A stretch of 52,628 bases of DNA, taken from positions 1 through 52,628 of the forward strand of contig DWUU01000054.1 of the NCBI GenBank assembly GCA_019120575.1. The letters are read 5' to 3'. This DNA comes from Candidatus Mediterraneibacter quadrami (lineage in GTDB: Bacteria > Bacillota > Clostridia > Lachnospirales > Lachnospiraceae). Shown in pieces: positions 1-7,534 of this stretch. The notes below the pieces were generated by a model. That model was not told the DNA's origin, searched no databases, and worked only from the letters and a program-made list of their open reading frames with translations. The position numbers and the translations under genes were made by a program. Every line of letters starts with the position of its first letter. Within the stretch, counting starts at the first letter, position 1.

Positions 1-2
1 GG

Positions 3-794
3 GCCATCAGGATGAGCGAGAAGGGCTATGCCTACAAGACCATCAACAACTGGAAGCGGTCTTTGAAAGCGGCCTTTTACACGGCGATTGAGGACGACTG
101 CATCCGAAAAAACCCGTTCAACTTCGCTATGGACACGGTCCTGGAGGATGACACGGAGGAAAAAGTCGCGCTGACCCAGGAACAGGAGGACCGCCTCCTG
201 GCCTTCGCCGGCAGCGACCCGGTCTACCGGAAGTATTGCGATGAGATCATCGTCCTGCTGGGGACCGGCCTCCGCGTCTCTGAGCTGTGCGGACTGACGG
301 TGGATCTGGATTTTGAGAACCGCCGGATCGATGTGGACCACCAGCTTCTACGGGACAGCGAACTCGGCTACTATGTGGACGCGCCCAAGACCAAGAACGG
401 CGTGCGGCAGATCCCCATGAGCGAGAAGGTCTACCAGGCATTGAAGCGGGCTGTGAAGAACAGGGGCAAGGCCGCCCCGGTCAATATTGGGGGTTACACC
501 AACTTCCTGTTCCTCAACCAAAGCGGCCTTCCCAAAACGGCGTCCTGCTACGAGAGCATGTTCCAGGGGCTTGTCAGGAAGTACAACAAGAACCACAAAC
601 CAGAGGAGGCCCTGCCGAACATCACGCCCCATACCATGCGACATACATTCTGTACCCGCCTCGCCCACGCTGGGATGAACCCCAAAGACTTGCAGTACAT
701 CATGGGACATTCTAATATCACCATGACGCTGAACTATTACGCTCATGCGGATTATGCTTCCGCAAAGGCGGCGATGGACAGGCTGGCGGCATAG
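3..794 (+). CDS. Tyrosine recombinase (integrase), 5' end outside the window
   Basis: C-terminal catalytic domain of a phage/Tn916-type integrase that cuts and joins att sites. Counting from the first visible ATG (12), the catalytic set is present: R88 in GLRVSEL, K128 in KTKNG, H207/R210 in HTMRHTF, H233 in GHSNIT, and Y242 or Y243 in NYYAH. The frame stays open to the window edge (codons at 3-11) and the protein is about 260 residues against about 400 for the family, so the N-terminal arm-binding domain lies upstream of the window. The core-binding domain begins near residue 1. A stop at 792-794 is followed by a non-coding stretch with repeats, as is usual where int sits at the end of an integrative element. 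Function is firm; the element type is inferred. Confidence 0.9.
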   Translation, partial: AIRMSEKGYAYKTINNWKRSLKAAFYTAIEDDCIRKNPFNFAMDTVLEDDTEEKVALTQEQEDRLLAFAGSDPVYRKYCDEIIVLLGTGLRVSELCGLTVDLDFENRRIDVDHQLLRDSELGYYVDAPKTKNGVRQIPMSEKVYQALKRAVKNRGKAAPVNIGGYTNFLFLNQSGLPKTASCYESMFQGLVRKYNKNHKPEEALPNITPHTMRHTFCTRLAHAGMNPKDLQYIMGHSNITMTLNYYAHADYASAKAAMDRLAA

Positions 795-885
795 TAGTAA
801 GCCCCCGTTTCTACTACGGTTTTACTACTTTTCAACGCTAAATGAGGCTCCGAAATGCCATGATATGCGGGGTATCTTCCGAAAC

Positions 886-934
886 GCAAAATGCCGGAAA
901 TGCTTGATATTCCAAGCAATTCCGACATTTGCGA
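886..934. repeat. Imperfect inverted repeat downstream of integrase, possible Int-binding or att region
   Basis: The arms CGGAAATGCTTG (895-906) and CAAGCAATTCCG (913-924) pair almost perfectly around a 6-nt loop. They extend outward with partial pairing (CGCAAAATGC against GACATTTGCG). Related words (CCGAAATGC near 850, CGGAAATGC at 895) recur in direct orientation. A second small hairpin, GAACTTTT/AAAAGTTC, lies at 965-985. The 217 bases between the integrase stop and the next gene hold no credible ORF. Repeats of this kind beside int are often arm-type or core-type integrase sites; the att core itself cannot be placed without the other end. Confidence 0.4.
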
Positions 935-1011
935 AGTGGTGCCAAGATAATCAGAAAATCGGTAGAACTTTTCAGTAAAAAGTTCCAATAGTACTGACAG
1001 AAAGGTAAAAA

Positions 1012-1386
1012 ATGGAAGAAATATTACAATTTTTTGATGCCCATCCGGATGCGCTCCCTCTCTATGACAAATTTGAGAAATGCGTTACGGAACATGTACC
1101 AGAGGCAAGGATTAAAGTTCAGAAGACACAGATTTCTTTCTACAACAGGCATATGTTTGCCTGTGTGTCTTTTGCGAGAGTAAGAAAAAAGAAAGACTGC
1201 CCGGACAGTTACATTGTAGTTACTTTCGGACTGGATCACCGGGCAGTTTCCCCGCGGATCGATATTGCCACGGAGCCGTATCCGAACCGCTGGACCCATC
1301 ACGTACTGATCTCAGAACTTTCGGAGATCGATGATGAACTGATAGCCTGGGTGGAAGAAGCGGCGTGCTTCTCCGACCGGAAATAG
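1012..1386 (+). CDS. DUF5655-like protein
   Basis: A 124-residue soluble protein resembling the DUF5655 family, whose biochemical role is not known. Diagnostic features are the central KTQISFYNRHMFACVSF strand region, a HRAVSPRID segment, and a C-terminal EPYPNRWTHHVLI block followed by an acidic helix (EIDDELIAWVEEA). The length matches the small single-domain members. It starts at ATG 1012 after AGAAAGG. It is the first intact gene beyond the integrase end and is read away from it, while the next gene (MerR) converges on it with only 1 bp between stops. No catalytic residues can be assigned. Confidence 0.65.
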   Translation: MEEILQFFDAHPDALPLYDKFEKCVTEHVPEARIKVQKTQISFYNRHMFACVSFARVRKKKDCPDSYIVVTFGLDHRAVSPRIDIATEPYPNRWTHHVLISELSEIDDELIAWVEEAACFSDRK

Positions 1387-1387
1387 C

Positions 1388-2257
1388 TCATCCTCGGAAG
1401 TTCTTACCGTAGCAGTAATAGGTGAAGCAGAGATTGGCAACAAACAGGATGAGCGCAATGATAAACGCCAGCAGATATCCCGGCTCGGTAAAGCTTACCC
1501 GGACCATCCAGAGATTGCACAGGATAAAGAGCAGGATCGGCAGGGTGATAACGGAGATGAACCGGTATCGGTAATATTTCTTCTCCGACATGCCTTCCGG
1601 GATATAATCTTCGGGATGGAGCATTTCGCAGTGGAGGACAATGCCCAACCGGGACGAAGTCCGGTACGCCCGGTACTCAACGCCGTTGATCAGAAGGCGC
1701 GGGGACAGGCTTTCTTTGAGGATGACCATGTGGAGACCGTTCTGTTCTCCGTATTTCAGCAGTTCTTCAGTAAATTTGTCCGGCTTATCACACCGGTCGT
1801 CCGGCATAAAGGAAAAATCCCGAACCATTTCCGAGCGCACGACTGCGGCATAATCTTCTGCAAAGCGGGCGAATGCGGAACCGGATTTTTCACGTTTCTT
1901 CATTTCGTCAAGATAAGTATCCACGTCCAGATCTGCAAGCTGCGTCTCTTTGATCGTGCCGCAGAAATCCAGTGCAGCGGCCAGCTTTTCTCTTTCGCTT
2001 TCCAGACGGCGCATCTGCAGTCGGATCGTGTCTTCCAGCGAAACGTCGCCATCAAACATCCGGCGGATATCTCCGATGGGCATGTCGAGGCTCCGGAAGA
2101 GCCGGATCATTTTCAGACGGTTGATGTCTTCATCGGAGTATTCCCTGTAGGAATTTCCATGATTGCGTTTCGGCGTGAGCAGTTTCTGTTTTTCATAGTA
2201 ACGGATATTCTGGGTTGTAATGCCGGTGATCTGTTCGGCTTCTTTGATCGATTTCAT
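1388..2257 (-). CDS. MerR-family regulator with C-terminal membrane anchor
   Basis: A 289-residue regulator. Residues 1-70 form the MerR winged helix-turn-helix (IKEAEQITGITTQNIRYYEKQKLL, then YREYSDEDINRLKMI). A coiled-coil dimerisation helix rich in E/R/L covers about 75-105. The middle (120-225) is a poorly conserved sensor-like segment. Two hydrophobic stretches near residues 232-252 and 260-282 look transmembrane, so the regulator may be membrane tethered, which is unusual for MerR. The gene has its own promoter/operator at 2282-2312 with the 19-bp spacer typical of MerR targets, so autoregulation is likely. The ligand is unknown. Confidence 0.85.
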   Translation of the reverse strand: MKSIKEAEQITGITTQNIRYYEKQKLLTPKRNHGNSYREYSDEDINRLKMIRLFRSLDMPIGDIRRMFDGDVSLEDTIRLQMRRLESEREKLAAALDFCGTIKETQLADLDVDTYLDEMKKREKSGSAFARFAEDYAAVVRSEMVRDFSFMPDDRCDKPDKFTEELLKYGEQNGLHMVILKESLSPRLLINGVEYRAYRTSSRLGIVLHCEMLHPEDYIPEGMSEKKYYRYRFISVITLPILLFILCNLWMVRVSFTEPGYLLAFIIALILFVANLCFTYYCYGKNFRG

Positions 2258-2281
2258 AGTAAAATTCCCCTTTTTGTTTTC

Positions 2282-2312
2282 TTTATACGCCTTATAGCTG
2301 GTATAAGGTCAA
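2282..2312 (-). promoter_or_regulatory. MerR-type autoregulated promoter with 19-bp spacer
   Basis: Read on the minus strand: -35 TTGACC (2312-2307), a 19-bp spacer, then -10 TATAAA (2287-2282). The spacer region contains the palindrome CCTTATA-N5-TATAAGG (2290-2308). An over-long 19-bp spacer with a centred dyad is the hallmark of promoters that MerR proteins activate by untwisting DNA. It lies just upstream of the MerR gene (start 2257), and its -35 overlaps the stop of the preceding gene. Confidence 0.75.
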
Positions 2313-2815
2313 GAGGCGGGTTTCATTTTCCGTTCTTTTCCTGTGAAATTTTTTACATCGATGCGGTAAACGCCTGTCCGTTCCAGCATTTCGGGACGGA
2401 ATTCGATGCGTGCGCCGGGCGCCATGTGTTCCATGATCCGGGTCAGCGCATGGATCTTTTCCGGCTTCCCGGTCAGTTCCCGGATCGTGCCGTTGCCCAT
2501 GATGCTGCGGTAGGCGCAGGAATAACTGCACGTATAGTCTCCGGTGATGATCCCGTCCATGCAGTCCATCTCAATGGCGACAGACGGATCAGCAGCAAAG
2601 GCTTCCGCTTTCCGGCCTTCTCTTGCTCCGTGGACATAGAGGGTCAGCTTCAGGCCGGTCCCGTCGGTCTCGATATCATATCCATAATTCACAGGCACAA
2701 TAAACATGCCGTCACGGTCGCGCAGGCCGAGCCTGACAATATCGCAGGACTCAATGATGTCCCGGAGCATGTCCGGATCTTTAATTTCCCGTTTATTTAG
2801 ACGCATTTCTCGCAT
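2309..2815 (-). CDS. Pyridoxamine 5'-phosphate oxidase-fold (NimA-like) flavin protein
   Basis: A 168-residue member of the split-barrel FMN-binding family that includes nitroimidazole-resistance NimA and general-stress flavoproteins. The N-terminus MREMRLNKREIKDPDMLRDI is typical (MRR..R.i.d...i..il), followed by a barrel with VPVNYGYD at about 42-49, an LYVHGAREGRK segment (flavin/substrate contact in Nim proteins) at about 60-70 and a SYSCAYRSIMGNG segment at about 96-108. It is read in the same direction as the MerR gene, but that gene has its own promoter inside the 3' end here. Substrate is unknown; Nim-like reductive detoxification is only one possibility. Confidence 0.8.
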   Translation of the reverse strand: MREMRLNKREIKDPDMLRDIIESCDIVRLGLRDRDGMFIVPVNYGYDIETDGTGLKLTLYVHGAREGRKAEAFAADPSVAIEMDCMDGIITGDYTCSYSCAYRSIMGNGTIRELTGKPEKIHALTRIMEHMAPGARIEFRPEMLERTGVYRIDVKNFTGKERKMKPAS

Positions 2816-2836
2816 TTTAAAATATCCTTTCTGTTA

Positions 2837-3460
2837 TTACCGGCGGAACATTGTGAAGATCATGAGGATAAGGATTATTACAAAGATGATCTGTCCGAAC
2901 CGTTCCGATCCGATATGTACTTCTTCAAATTCCCTCGGATAATTAAATATATCCGGGTCGTTCCGGTGCTGTTTCCACTGAAAATCTTCCAGATAATGCT
3001 TCCAGCCGCTCTGATCTGTATAGACTTTTACCTGTGGAGAACTTAAATAACGGTGGATCGGCTTCCGGTATCCCTGACTCTGGATCTCCGATGATATTCC
3101 GGTCATTGGGTCGGTCATCTGTACATTCAGGAAGTAATAGCGCCGATACCGCAGATGCCGGTGTTCTCCGGATGTATAGTAAGGGACATCCTGCCGTGTT
3201 ACCCCGGTGATCGTACCGTACGCGGCATTTCCGAGGGCAATCGCCTCGGCGCGCTGTTTCCGGTAGAAAAGCGCCCGCCGGATGCTGGTGACAGCCTGGA
3301 AGACCGGCAGGACGCCTGCGATCAGAAATATGACAAGCATAAGCTGGAAACCGCCGCGCAGGATGATGCCGCCGATGGAGCAGTACCAGAAGATACTGAA
3401 CAGAATACCGGGAACAACATTGCCGATTTCTTCTTCTGCCGGCCGGATCACACGTTTCAT
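2837..3460 (-). CDS. Uncharacterised membrane protein
   Basis: A 207-residue protein with two adjacent hydrophobic segments near the N-terminus (about 15-35 and 38-58), a long soluble central region (70-180) rich in Y/R, and a C-terminal hydrophobic helix (about 188-203) ending in FRR. The layout (two TM, an extracytoplasmic or cytoplasmic beta-rich domain with short strands such as YGTITGV, then TM) recalls DUF3592-like proteins, but I do not recognise the family with certainty. It sits 21 bp upstream of the Nim-like gene on the same strand, so the two may be cotranscribed. Confidence 0.6.
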   Translation of the reverse strand: MKRVIRPAEEEIGNVVPGILFSIFWYCSIGGIILRGGFQLMLVIFLIAGVLPVFQAVTSIRRALFYRKQRAEAIALGNAAYGTITGVTRQDVPYYTSGEHRHLRYRRYYFLNVQMTDPMTGISSEIQSQGYRKPIHRYLSSPQVKVYTDQSGWKHYLEDFQWKQHRNDPDIFNYPREFEEVHIGSERFGQIIFVIILILMIFTMFRR

Positions 3461-3566
3461 AAATCAGAACTCCTCTCAGTTATTCATACCATTTCTTTCA
3501 TGGTACTCCAGTGCGGTAATAAAATCAAGAACATAGAAAACAATGGAAGCGGCAGCGTGCGGGTGG

Positions 3567-3572
3567 TATAAT
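3567..3572 (+). promoter_or_regulatory. Possible -10 box of the acetyltransferase promoter
   Basis: TATAAT lies 34 bp before the ATG at 3607. No convincing -35 element was found 16-18 bp upstream, so this is only a weak promoter call. Confidence 0.3.
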
Positions 3573-3606
3573 AATCAGGTAAAGTGTTTGACGGAAGAGA
3601 GATATT

Positions 3607-4122
3607 ATGGACAGACAGAAAACAGAGGCATGGCTGAAGGAAAGAAATATGCACCTGATCACGGAAGATTACGACGCTGCGATCGCGGCGATCATCCGTG
3701 CGAATCTGGAACGATATCACCTGGACATCCCCGGAACGGCGTATTTTGATCCGGAACTGGATCATCTGAGCAGTTATTATAACATCGGAACGGATGAGAG
3801 GGTGTACTTCATCCTGACGGATGAGAGCGGCCGGGTGATCGGCGGAGCGGGTGTCGCGGAATTCCCGGGAATTGATGATTGTGCGGAAGTTCAGAAACTC
3901 TATGTGGCGGACGGATGGAAAGGCCGGGGATACGGGAAAATGCTAATGAAGACAATAGAGGAATATGCCCGGGGAGCAGGTTTTCGGAGATTGTATCTTG
4001 AGACACATTCCAATCTGGATGTAGCCATGCACATGTATGAGAAGTATGGATTTCATCTGATCGGGCGGCCGGAGACAGTTGTGCACAGCACCATGGATCG
4101 TTTTTATATGAAAGAACTGTAG
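3607..4122 (+). CDS. GNAT-family N-acetyltransferase
   Basis: A 171-residue acetyl-CoA-dependent acetyltransferase. Motif A is clear: VQKLYVADGWKGRGYGKML (about residues 98-116), with the Q/R-x-x-G-x-G/A acetyl-CoA pyrophosphate loop as GWKGRGYG. It is followed by motif B (LYLETHSNLDVAMHMYEKYGF, about 134-154). The N-terminal 50 residues form the variable substrate lobe. Acceptor substrate is not predictable. The gene ends at the first base pairs of a 15-bp inverted repeat (4121-4166) that may act as its transcript end. Confidence 0.85.
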   Translation: MDRQKTEAWLKERNMHLITEDYDAAIAAIIRANLERYHLDIPGTAYFDPELDHLSSYYNIGTDERVYFILTDESGRVIGGAGVAEFPGIDDCAEVQKLYVADGWKGRGYGKMLMKTIEEYARGAGFRRLYLETHSNLDVAMHMYEKYGFHLIGRPETVVHSTMDRFYMKEL

Positions 4123-4166
4123 CATCAGTGTACAACGACCGTATTGTCCCCTTGTACACTGATGCT
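4121..4166. repeat. 15-bp perfect inverted repeat (hairpin) between genes
   Basis: AGCATCAGTGTACAA (4121-4135) is the exact reverse complement of 4152-4166, with a 16-nt loop. It begins inside the stop codon of the acetyltransferase and ends 22 bp before the GTG start of the next gene. There is no T-run, so it is not a classical terminator. The right arm shares 14 bp (CCCTTGTACACTGA, 4149-4162) with 14878-14891 at the end of cbiB, suggesting a dispersed REP-like element. Confidence 0.7.
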
Positions 4167-4188
4167 AGAGCCGGAAGGAGGAACGATT

Positions 4189-5013
4189 GTGATCGAGATC
4201 ATGTTCGGAGAAAGTGAAGCCGGTTCCATGAAAATGGCAAAGCGGTGTGAAGATGAGAACGATGAGGAAGTGATCTGCCTCGGATTTCTCCTGGATATTG
4301 GTGATATCAGGGAGCCTGTCGACAGTATTTACCGCAAAGAACTGATCTATTCTATGTATGCTCAGGAACAATGGGGCAGAGATGAAGAAATGGACAGAGA
4401 ACTGCGGGAGACAGGGAATACGTACTGCCGGGAAATGGAACGGCTGCTGGCATATTTGCAGGATGGAAAGCCGGTCAGGATATGGTACAGTGATGCGCCA
4501 TATTCAGCCTGTGGTTTTTATCATATCTGTAATGAACTGCAGAAATATGAAAATGATGTTTTTGCTGTAAAACTACCGGATTATATAGAGAAGGAAGACT
4601 ATACGGTCATTTACAGCAACTGGGGTGAAGTACCGGTAGAAGAACGGATGGGATTTACATTAGAAGAGAGAACACTGAAGAAAAGAAATCTGCTGTATTA
4701 TGCATCATTATGGCAGGAACTTCGGGAAGATAACAGTCCGCTTCGGGCAGTGGTTAATGGACGGCTGACAGGAGTGCCGGAAGATTTTTATGATTTCCTG
4801 ATTAAGAAGGAAATCACGGATCAACCGCAGAAAGAAGCCGTTGTCATTGGAAATATACTTGGAAATCATCCGGGCGGAGTAAGAGACTGGTGGTATGCGA
4901 AGCGGATCGATGTGATGATTGAATATGGTTATATAAAAGTAGATGAGGAATCTGAGAATAAATATGCAAGGATGATATCAAGGAGGTGTAATATTGGACC
5001 TGACAAAATTTAG
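4189..5013 (+). CDS. DUF1835/DUF3658 domain protein
   Basis: A 274-residue protein. The N-terminal half begins with a beta strand and FGESEAGSMK motif typical of DUF1835, continues through an LGFLLDIGDI segment, and includes an IWYSDAPYSACGFYHIC segment. The C-terminal part (from about residue 165) is DUF3658-like, ending in a helix-rich domain with DWWYAKRIDVMIEYG. Function is unknown. The start is GTG 4189, chosen because AAGGAGG (4175-4181) lies 7 nt upstream; an earlier TTG at 4144 lies inside the inverted repeat and has no ribosome site. It overlaps the next gene by 20 bp, indicating translational coupling. Confidence 0.75.
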   Translation: MIEIMFGESEAGSMKMAKRCEDENDEEVICLGFLLDIGDIREPVDSIYRKELIYSMYAQEQWGRDEEMDRELRETGNTYCREMERLLAYLQDGKPVRIWYSDAPYSACGFYHICNELQKYENDVFAVKLPDYIEKEDYTVIYSNWGEVPVEERMGFTLEERTLKKRNLLYYASLWQELREDNSPLRAVVNGRLTGVPEDFYDFLIKKEITDQPQKEAVVIGNILGNHPGGVRDWWYAKRIDVMIEYGYIKVDEESENKYARMISRRCNIGPDKI

Positions 5014-5593
5014 CTGGACAAGACAGCCGGAGCATTTCCGGATCACAGACGGTACAGTGGAGATTGTCACGAAACCTCACACGGATCTGTGGCAGCGCAC
5101 GTATTATCATTTCCGCAATGACAATGCACCGGTTTTTCAGATGGAGACGGAGGAACAGTATTTCAGTTTTGTCGTGAAAACGGAGTTCGCAGACAGCCAT
5201 CACCGTTTCGACCAGTGCGGGATCGTGATGTATCTGGACAGTGAGAACTGGCTGAAAGGTTCCATCGAGTATGAGAATGACGAGTATCAGCATCTGGGCA
5301 GTGTGGTTACGAACGAGGGCTGGTCGGACTGGGCGACGACGGTCATACCGGCGGACGTGAAGTCCATGTGGTACCGGTTCAGCCGGAGGGAGGACGATTA
5401 CTGTATCGAATGCTCTGAGGACGGAGAGCATTTCCAGCAGATGCGCATTTGTCATATGCATAAAGGGAAAGGAAAGATCCGGTTCGGCATCTATGCCTGT
5501 TCGCCGGAAGAATCGTCATTTAGAGCGGTATTCTCGCATATGGAACTGACGGAGTGCCGGTGGATGGCGCACGACGGGCAGCAGCCGGACTGA
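4994..5593 (+). CDS. DUF1349 (concanavalin-like) protein
   Basis: A 199-residue protein of the DUF1349 family, a jelly-roll lectin-like fold related to yeast Ree1 (regulation of enolase 1). Recognisable blocks are DLWQRTYYHF near residue 31, the DQCGIVMYLDSENWLKGSIEYE block (about 74-95), a SVVTNEGWSDWAT block and MWYRFSRREDDYCIECSEDGEHF. The start is TTG 4994, with AAGGAGGTG immediately upstream. It overlaps the DUF3658 gene. The biochemical role is unknown; carbohydrate binding is plausible from fold only. Confidence 0.8.
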   Translation: MDLTKFSWTRQPEHFRITDGTVEIVTKPHTDLWQRTYYHFRNDNAPVFQMETEEQYFSFVVKTEFADSHHRFDQCGIVMYLDSENWLKGSIEYENDEYQHLGSVVTNEGWSDWATTVIPADVKSMWYRFSRREDDYCIECSEDGEHFQQMRICHMHKGKGKIRFGIYACSPEESSFRAVFSHMELTECRWMAHDGQQPD

Positions 5594-5612
5594 CGGATCG
5601 GAGAGTACAAAC

Positions 5613-6227
5613 GTGGAGAGAAGCAAAAGACGTGGCAGGCACATTATCCTGAAAATCCTGCTGGCCCTGGTCATCCTGGCAGCGGTCTACATAGGGAAGA
5701 ATGTATATGACATCTGTGCGTTCAGTACGGTTGATGAAGCGTGCCGGGCGGATACCGCGATCATCCTCGGGGCTGCGGTGTACGGGGATGAGCCGTCGCC
5801 CGTATACAGGGAGCGGATCAATCACGGGGTGACGCTGTATCGGGAGGGATATGTGGATCAGCTGATCGTCACCGGAGGATCGCCTGACGACTCGGAGAAG
5901 ACAGAGGCGGCAGTCGCAAAAGAATATCTGGTGTCACAGGGAATCCCGGCTGAAGACATTCTGACGGAAGATCAGTCTTCGATCACGCAGGAAAATCTGG
6001 AAAATGCCAAAGTGATCATGGACGGGAACCATTTGGAGACGGCGGTGATCGTCAGCGACCCGCTGCATATGAAACGCGCGATGCTGCTGGCAGAGGATGC
6101 GGGGATCACGGCGTACAGTTCACCGACGCCTACCACGCGGTATATCAGTATGAGGACGAAGATCCCGTTTCTGGCGAGAGAGACATTTTATTATATCGGA
6201 TATCAGTGGTACCGGCTGTTCGTTTAA
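5613..6227 (+). CDS. YdcF/SanA-like DUF218 membrane protein
   Basis: A 204-residue protein with a single N-terminal membrane helix (about residues 11-30) after a basic KRRGR start, followed by a DUF218 domain. Signature segments: TAIILGAAVYGDEPSPVYRERI (about 49-70), LIVTGG (about 84-89), a TEAAVAKEYLVSQGIP helix, AVIVSDPLHMKRA (about 145-157). SanA/YdcF proteins are linked to envelope integrity and vancomycin tolerance in other bacteria; the reaction is unknown. The start is GTG 5613 after a GGAGAG site. It is followed within 11 bp by the DUF3267 gene, so likely one transcript. Confidence 0.85.
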   Translation: MERSKRRGRHIILKILLALVILAAVYIGKNVYDICAFSTVDEACRADTAIILGAAVYGDEPSPVYRERINHGVTLYREGYVDQLIVTGGSPDDSEKTEAAVAKEYLVSQGIPAEDILTEDQSSITQENLENAKVIMDGNHLETAVIVSDPLHMKRAMLLAEDAGITAYSSPTPTTRYISMRTKIPFLARETFYYIGYQWYRLFV

Positions 6228-6238
6228 AGGGGGCATTT

Positions 6239-6838
6239 ATGAAACTTCACTATATGGGGAAATACAACCTTGATCCGGATTCCCTGCCGCACGGGGAACA
6301 TATGCCCGGAGCCGTACAGTTTAAAGAAGCAGGGAGTTCAGGGGAACTTGGACTGCTGGCCAATGTACTGTGTATTGTGATCATGGTCATACTTGTAGTC
6401 TTTGCAGTGATATGTGGGCGGTTTGATTTCAGCTTTAAGAGTGACTGGCGGAAGATATCGGGGGCATGTCTGGTTGTTCTGATCACACTTTTCCCGCACG
6501 AACTGCTCCATGCGGCCTGTTTTAGACGGGACGTCTATCTGTATACAAATCTGATGCAGGGGATGCTATTTGTTGTCGGACCGGAAACGATGAGCAAAAG
6601 CAGATTTATCTTTATGTCTCTGCTTCCGAATCTTGTGTTTGGCTTGATTCCATATCTGGCAGGAATGATCTTTCCGGATCTGATGATGCTTTTGATGGTT
6701 GGCATCCTCGGGATCGGAGCAGGAGCCGGAGACTATTATAATGTTTTCAATGCAGTTACACAGATGCCGCGCGGGGCCAGGACATATCTGTACAAGTTTC
6801 ATTCATACTGGTATATGCCGGAGGGCGGAAAGGAATAG
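6239..6838 (+). CDS. DUF3267 putative membrane metalloprotease-like protein
   Basis: A 199-residue integral membrane protein. Residues about 38-58 form the first TM; the segment VLITLFPHELLHAACF (about 78-93) carries an HExxH zinc-protease motif inside a hydrophobic stretch, as in DUF3267 and site-2-protease-like families. Two or three more TM helices follow (about 125-145, 148-180). The start is ATG 6239, preceded by AAAGGGGG, instead of the upstream in-frame GTG at 6206 that lies inside the preceding gene. Protease activity is suggested by the motif only. Confidence 0.75.
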   Translation: MKLHYMGKYNLDPDSLPHGEHMPGAVQFKEAGSSGELGLLANVLCIVIMVILVVFAVICGRFDFSFKSDWRKISGACLVVLITLFPHELLHAACFRRDVYLYTNLMQGMLFVVGPETMSKSRFIFMSLLPNLVFGLIPYLAGMIFPDLMMLLMVGILGIGAGAGDYYNVFNAVTQMPRGARTYLYKFHSYWYMPEGGKE

Positions 6839-6864
6839 AAGCTTTGATACATACAATAAAATTC

Positions 6865-7064
6865 ATGGACAATTTCTATATTTTTGACAATGGGATGGTC
6901 CGGCAGTTCCTGATCACAGGGTCGGGCCGGAATATATCAGCCGAAATCTGGAGGACGCCATCGCTATGAGGAACGGAAAACTTCCGGGAACGCCCCATCC
7001 GGAAATGCCGTGTATTGCTTATCAGGGGAAATGGACCGTATTTTATGGAGAAAGAAACGATTGA
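6865..7064 (+). pseudogene. Internally deleted metallo-beta-lactamase-fold hydrolase remnant
   Basis: The ATG at 6865 opens a segment DNFYIFDNGMVRQFLITGS that matches the N-terminal strands of MBL-fold hydrolases (normally followed by an ALLIDTG strand and the HxHxDH motif). Instead, the frame runs to a stop at about 6967-6969. In another frame, from about 6930 to 7064, the text reads like the C-terminus of the same kind of protein (LEDAIAMRNGKLPGTPHP... then GKWTVFYG). About 200 residues including all metal ligands are missing. The last 20 bp overlap the start of the next acetyltransferase. Identification is by recalled family pattern, not alignment. Confidence 0.5.
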
Positions 7065-7503
7065 GATCCGTCAGGTGACGGAAAATAAAAAGGCGTATCT
7101 GGAGCTGCTCCTTCTCGCGGATGAGCAGGAGAGCATGATCGACCGGTATCTGGACAGAGGAACGATGTATGTTCTGGAAGATGATGGCGTGAAGGCGGAG
7201 TGTGTGGTCACGGACGAAGGAAATGGGATCCTGGAGATCAAGAATCTTGCTGTAGTCCCGAACTGTCATCGGCAGGGGTATGGGCGTCACATGATCCGTT
7301 TTCTGGAAGAGACATACAGGAGCAGATACGGGATCCTTAAGGTCGGTACGGGAGACAGTCCGCTTACTGTTCCGTTCTATGAAGCGTGCGGTTTTGTGAA
7401 GTCATATGTGGTTCCTGGGTTCTTTACGGAGCATTATGACCATCCGGTCTATGAGAGCGGGAAACAGCTGGTGGACATGATTTATTTACAGAAAAAACTG
7501 TGA
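7045..7503 (+). CDS. GNAT-family N-acetyltransferase
   Basis: A 152-residue GNAT enzyme. The acetyl-CoA loop is seen in LEIKNLAVVPNCHRQGYGRHMI (about residues 62-83, motif HRQGYG), followed by LKVGTGDSPLTVPFYEACGF (about 101-120). The C-terminal HYDHPVYESGKQLVDMIYLQ is characteristic of a small Firmicutes GNAT subgroup. The ATG at 7045 is the usual family start (MEKETIEIRQVTENK). Upstream translation is closed off by the decayed MBL gene. Substrate is unknown. Confidence 0.8.
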   Translation: MEKETIEIRQVTENKKAYLELLLLADEQESMIDRYLDRGTMYVLEDDGVKAECVVTDEGNGILEIKNLAVVPNCHRQGYGRHMIRFLEETYRSRYGILKVGTGDSPLTVPFYEACGFVKSYVVPGFFTEHYDHPVYESGKQLVDMIYLQKKL

Positions 7504-7534
7504 ATGGAAATTATTAAGACAGGAGAAAAGTGTA

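Noticed and set aside
1616-2800. 394-codon open frame on the plus strand
   Set aside because: It spans the antisense of two well-supported minus-strand genes and the MerR promoter between them, and has no ribosome site.
4144-4188. Upstream TTG start for the DUF3658 gene
   Set aside because: It lies inside the hairpin and has no ribosome site; GTG 4189 has AAGGAGG at ideal spacing.
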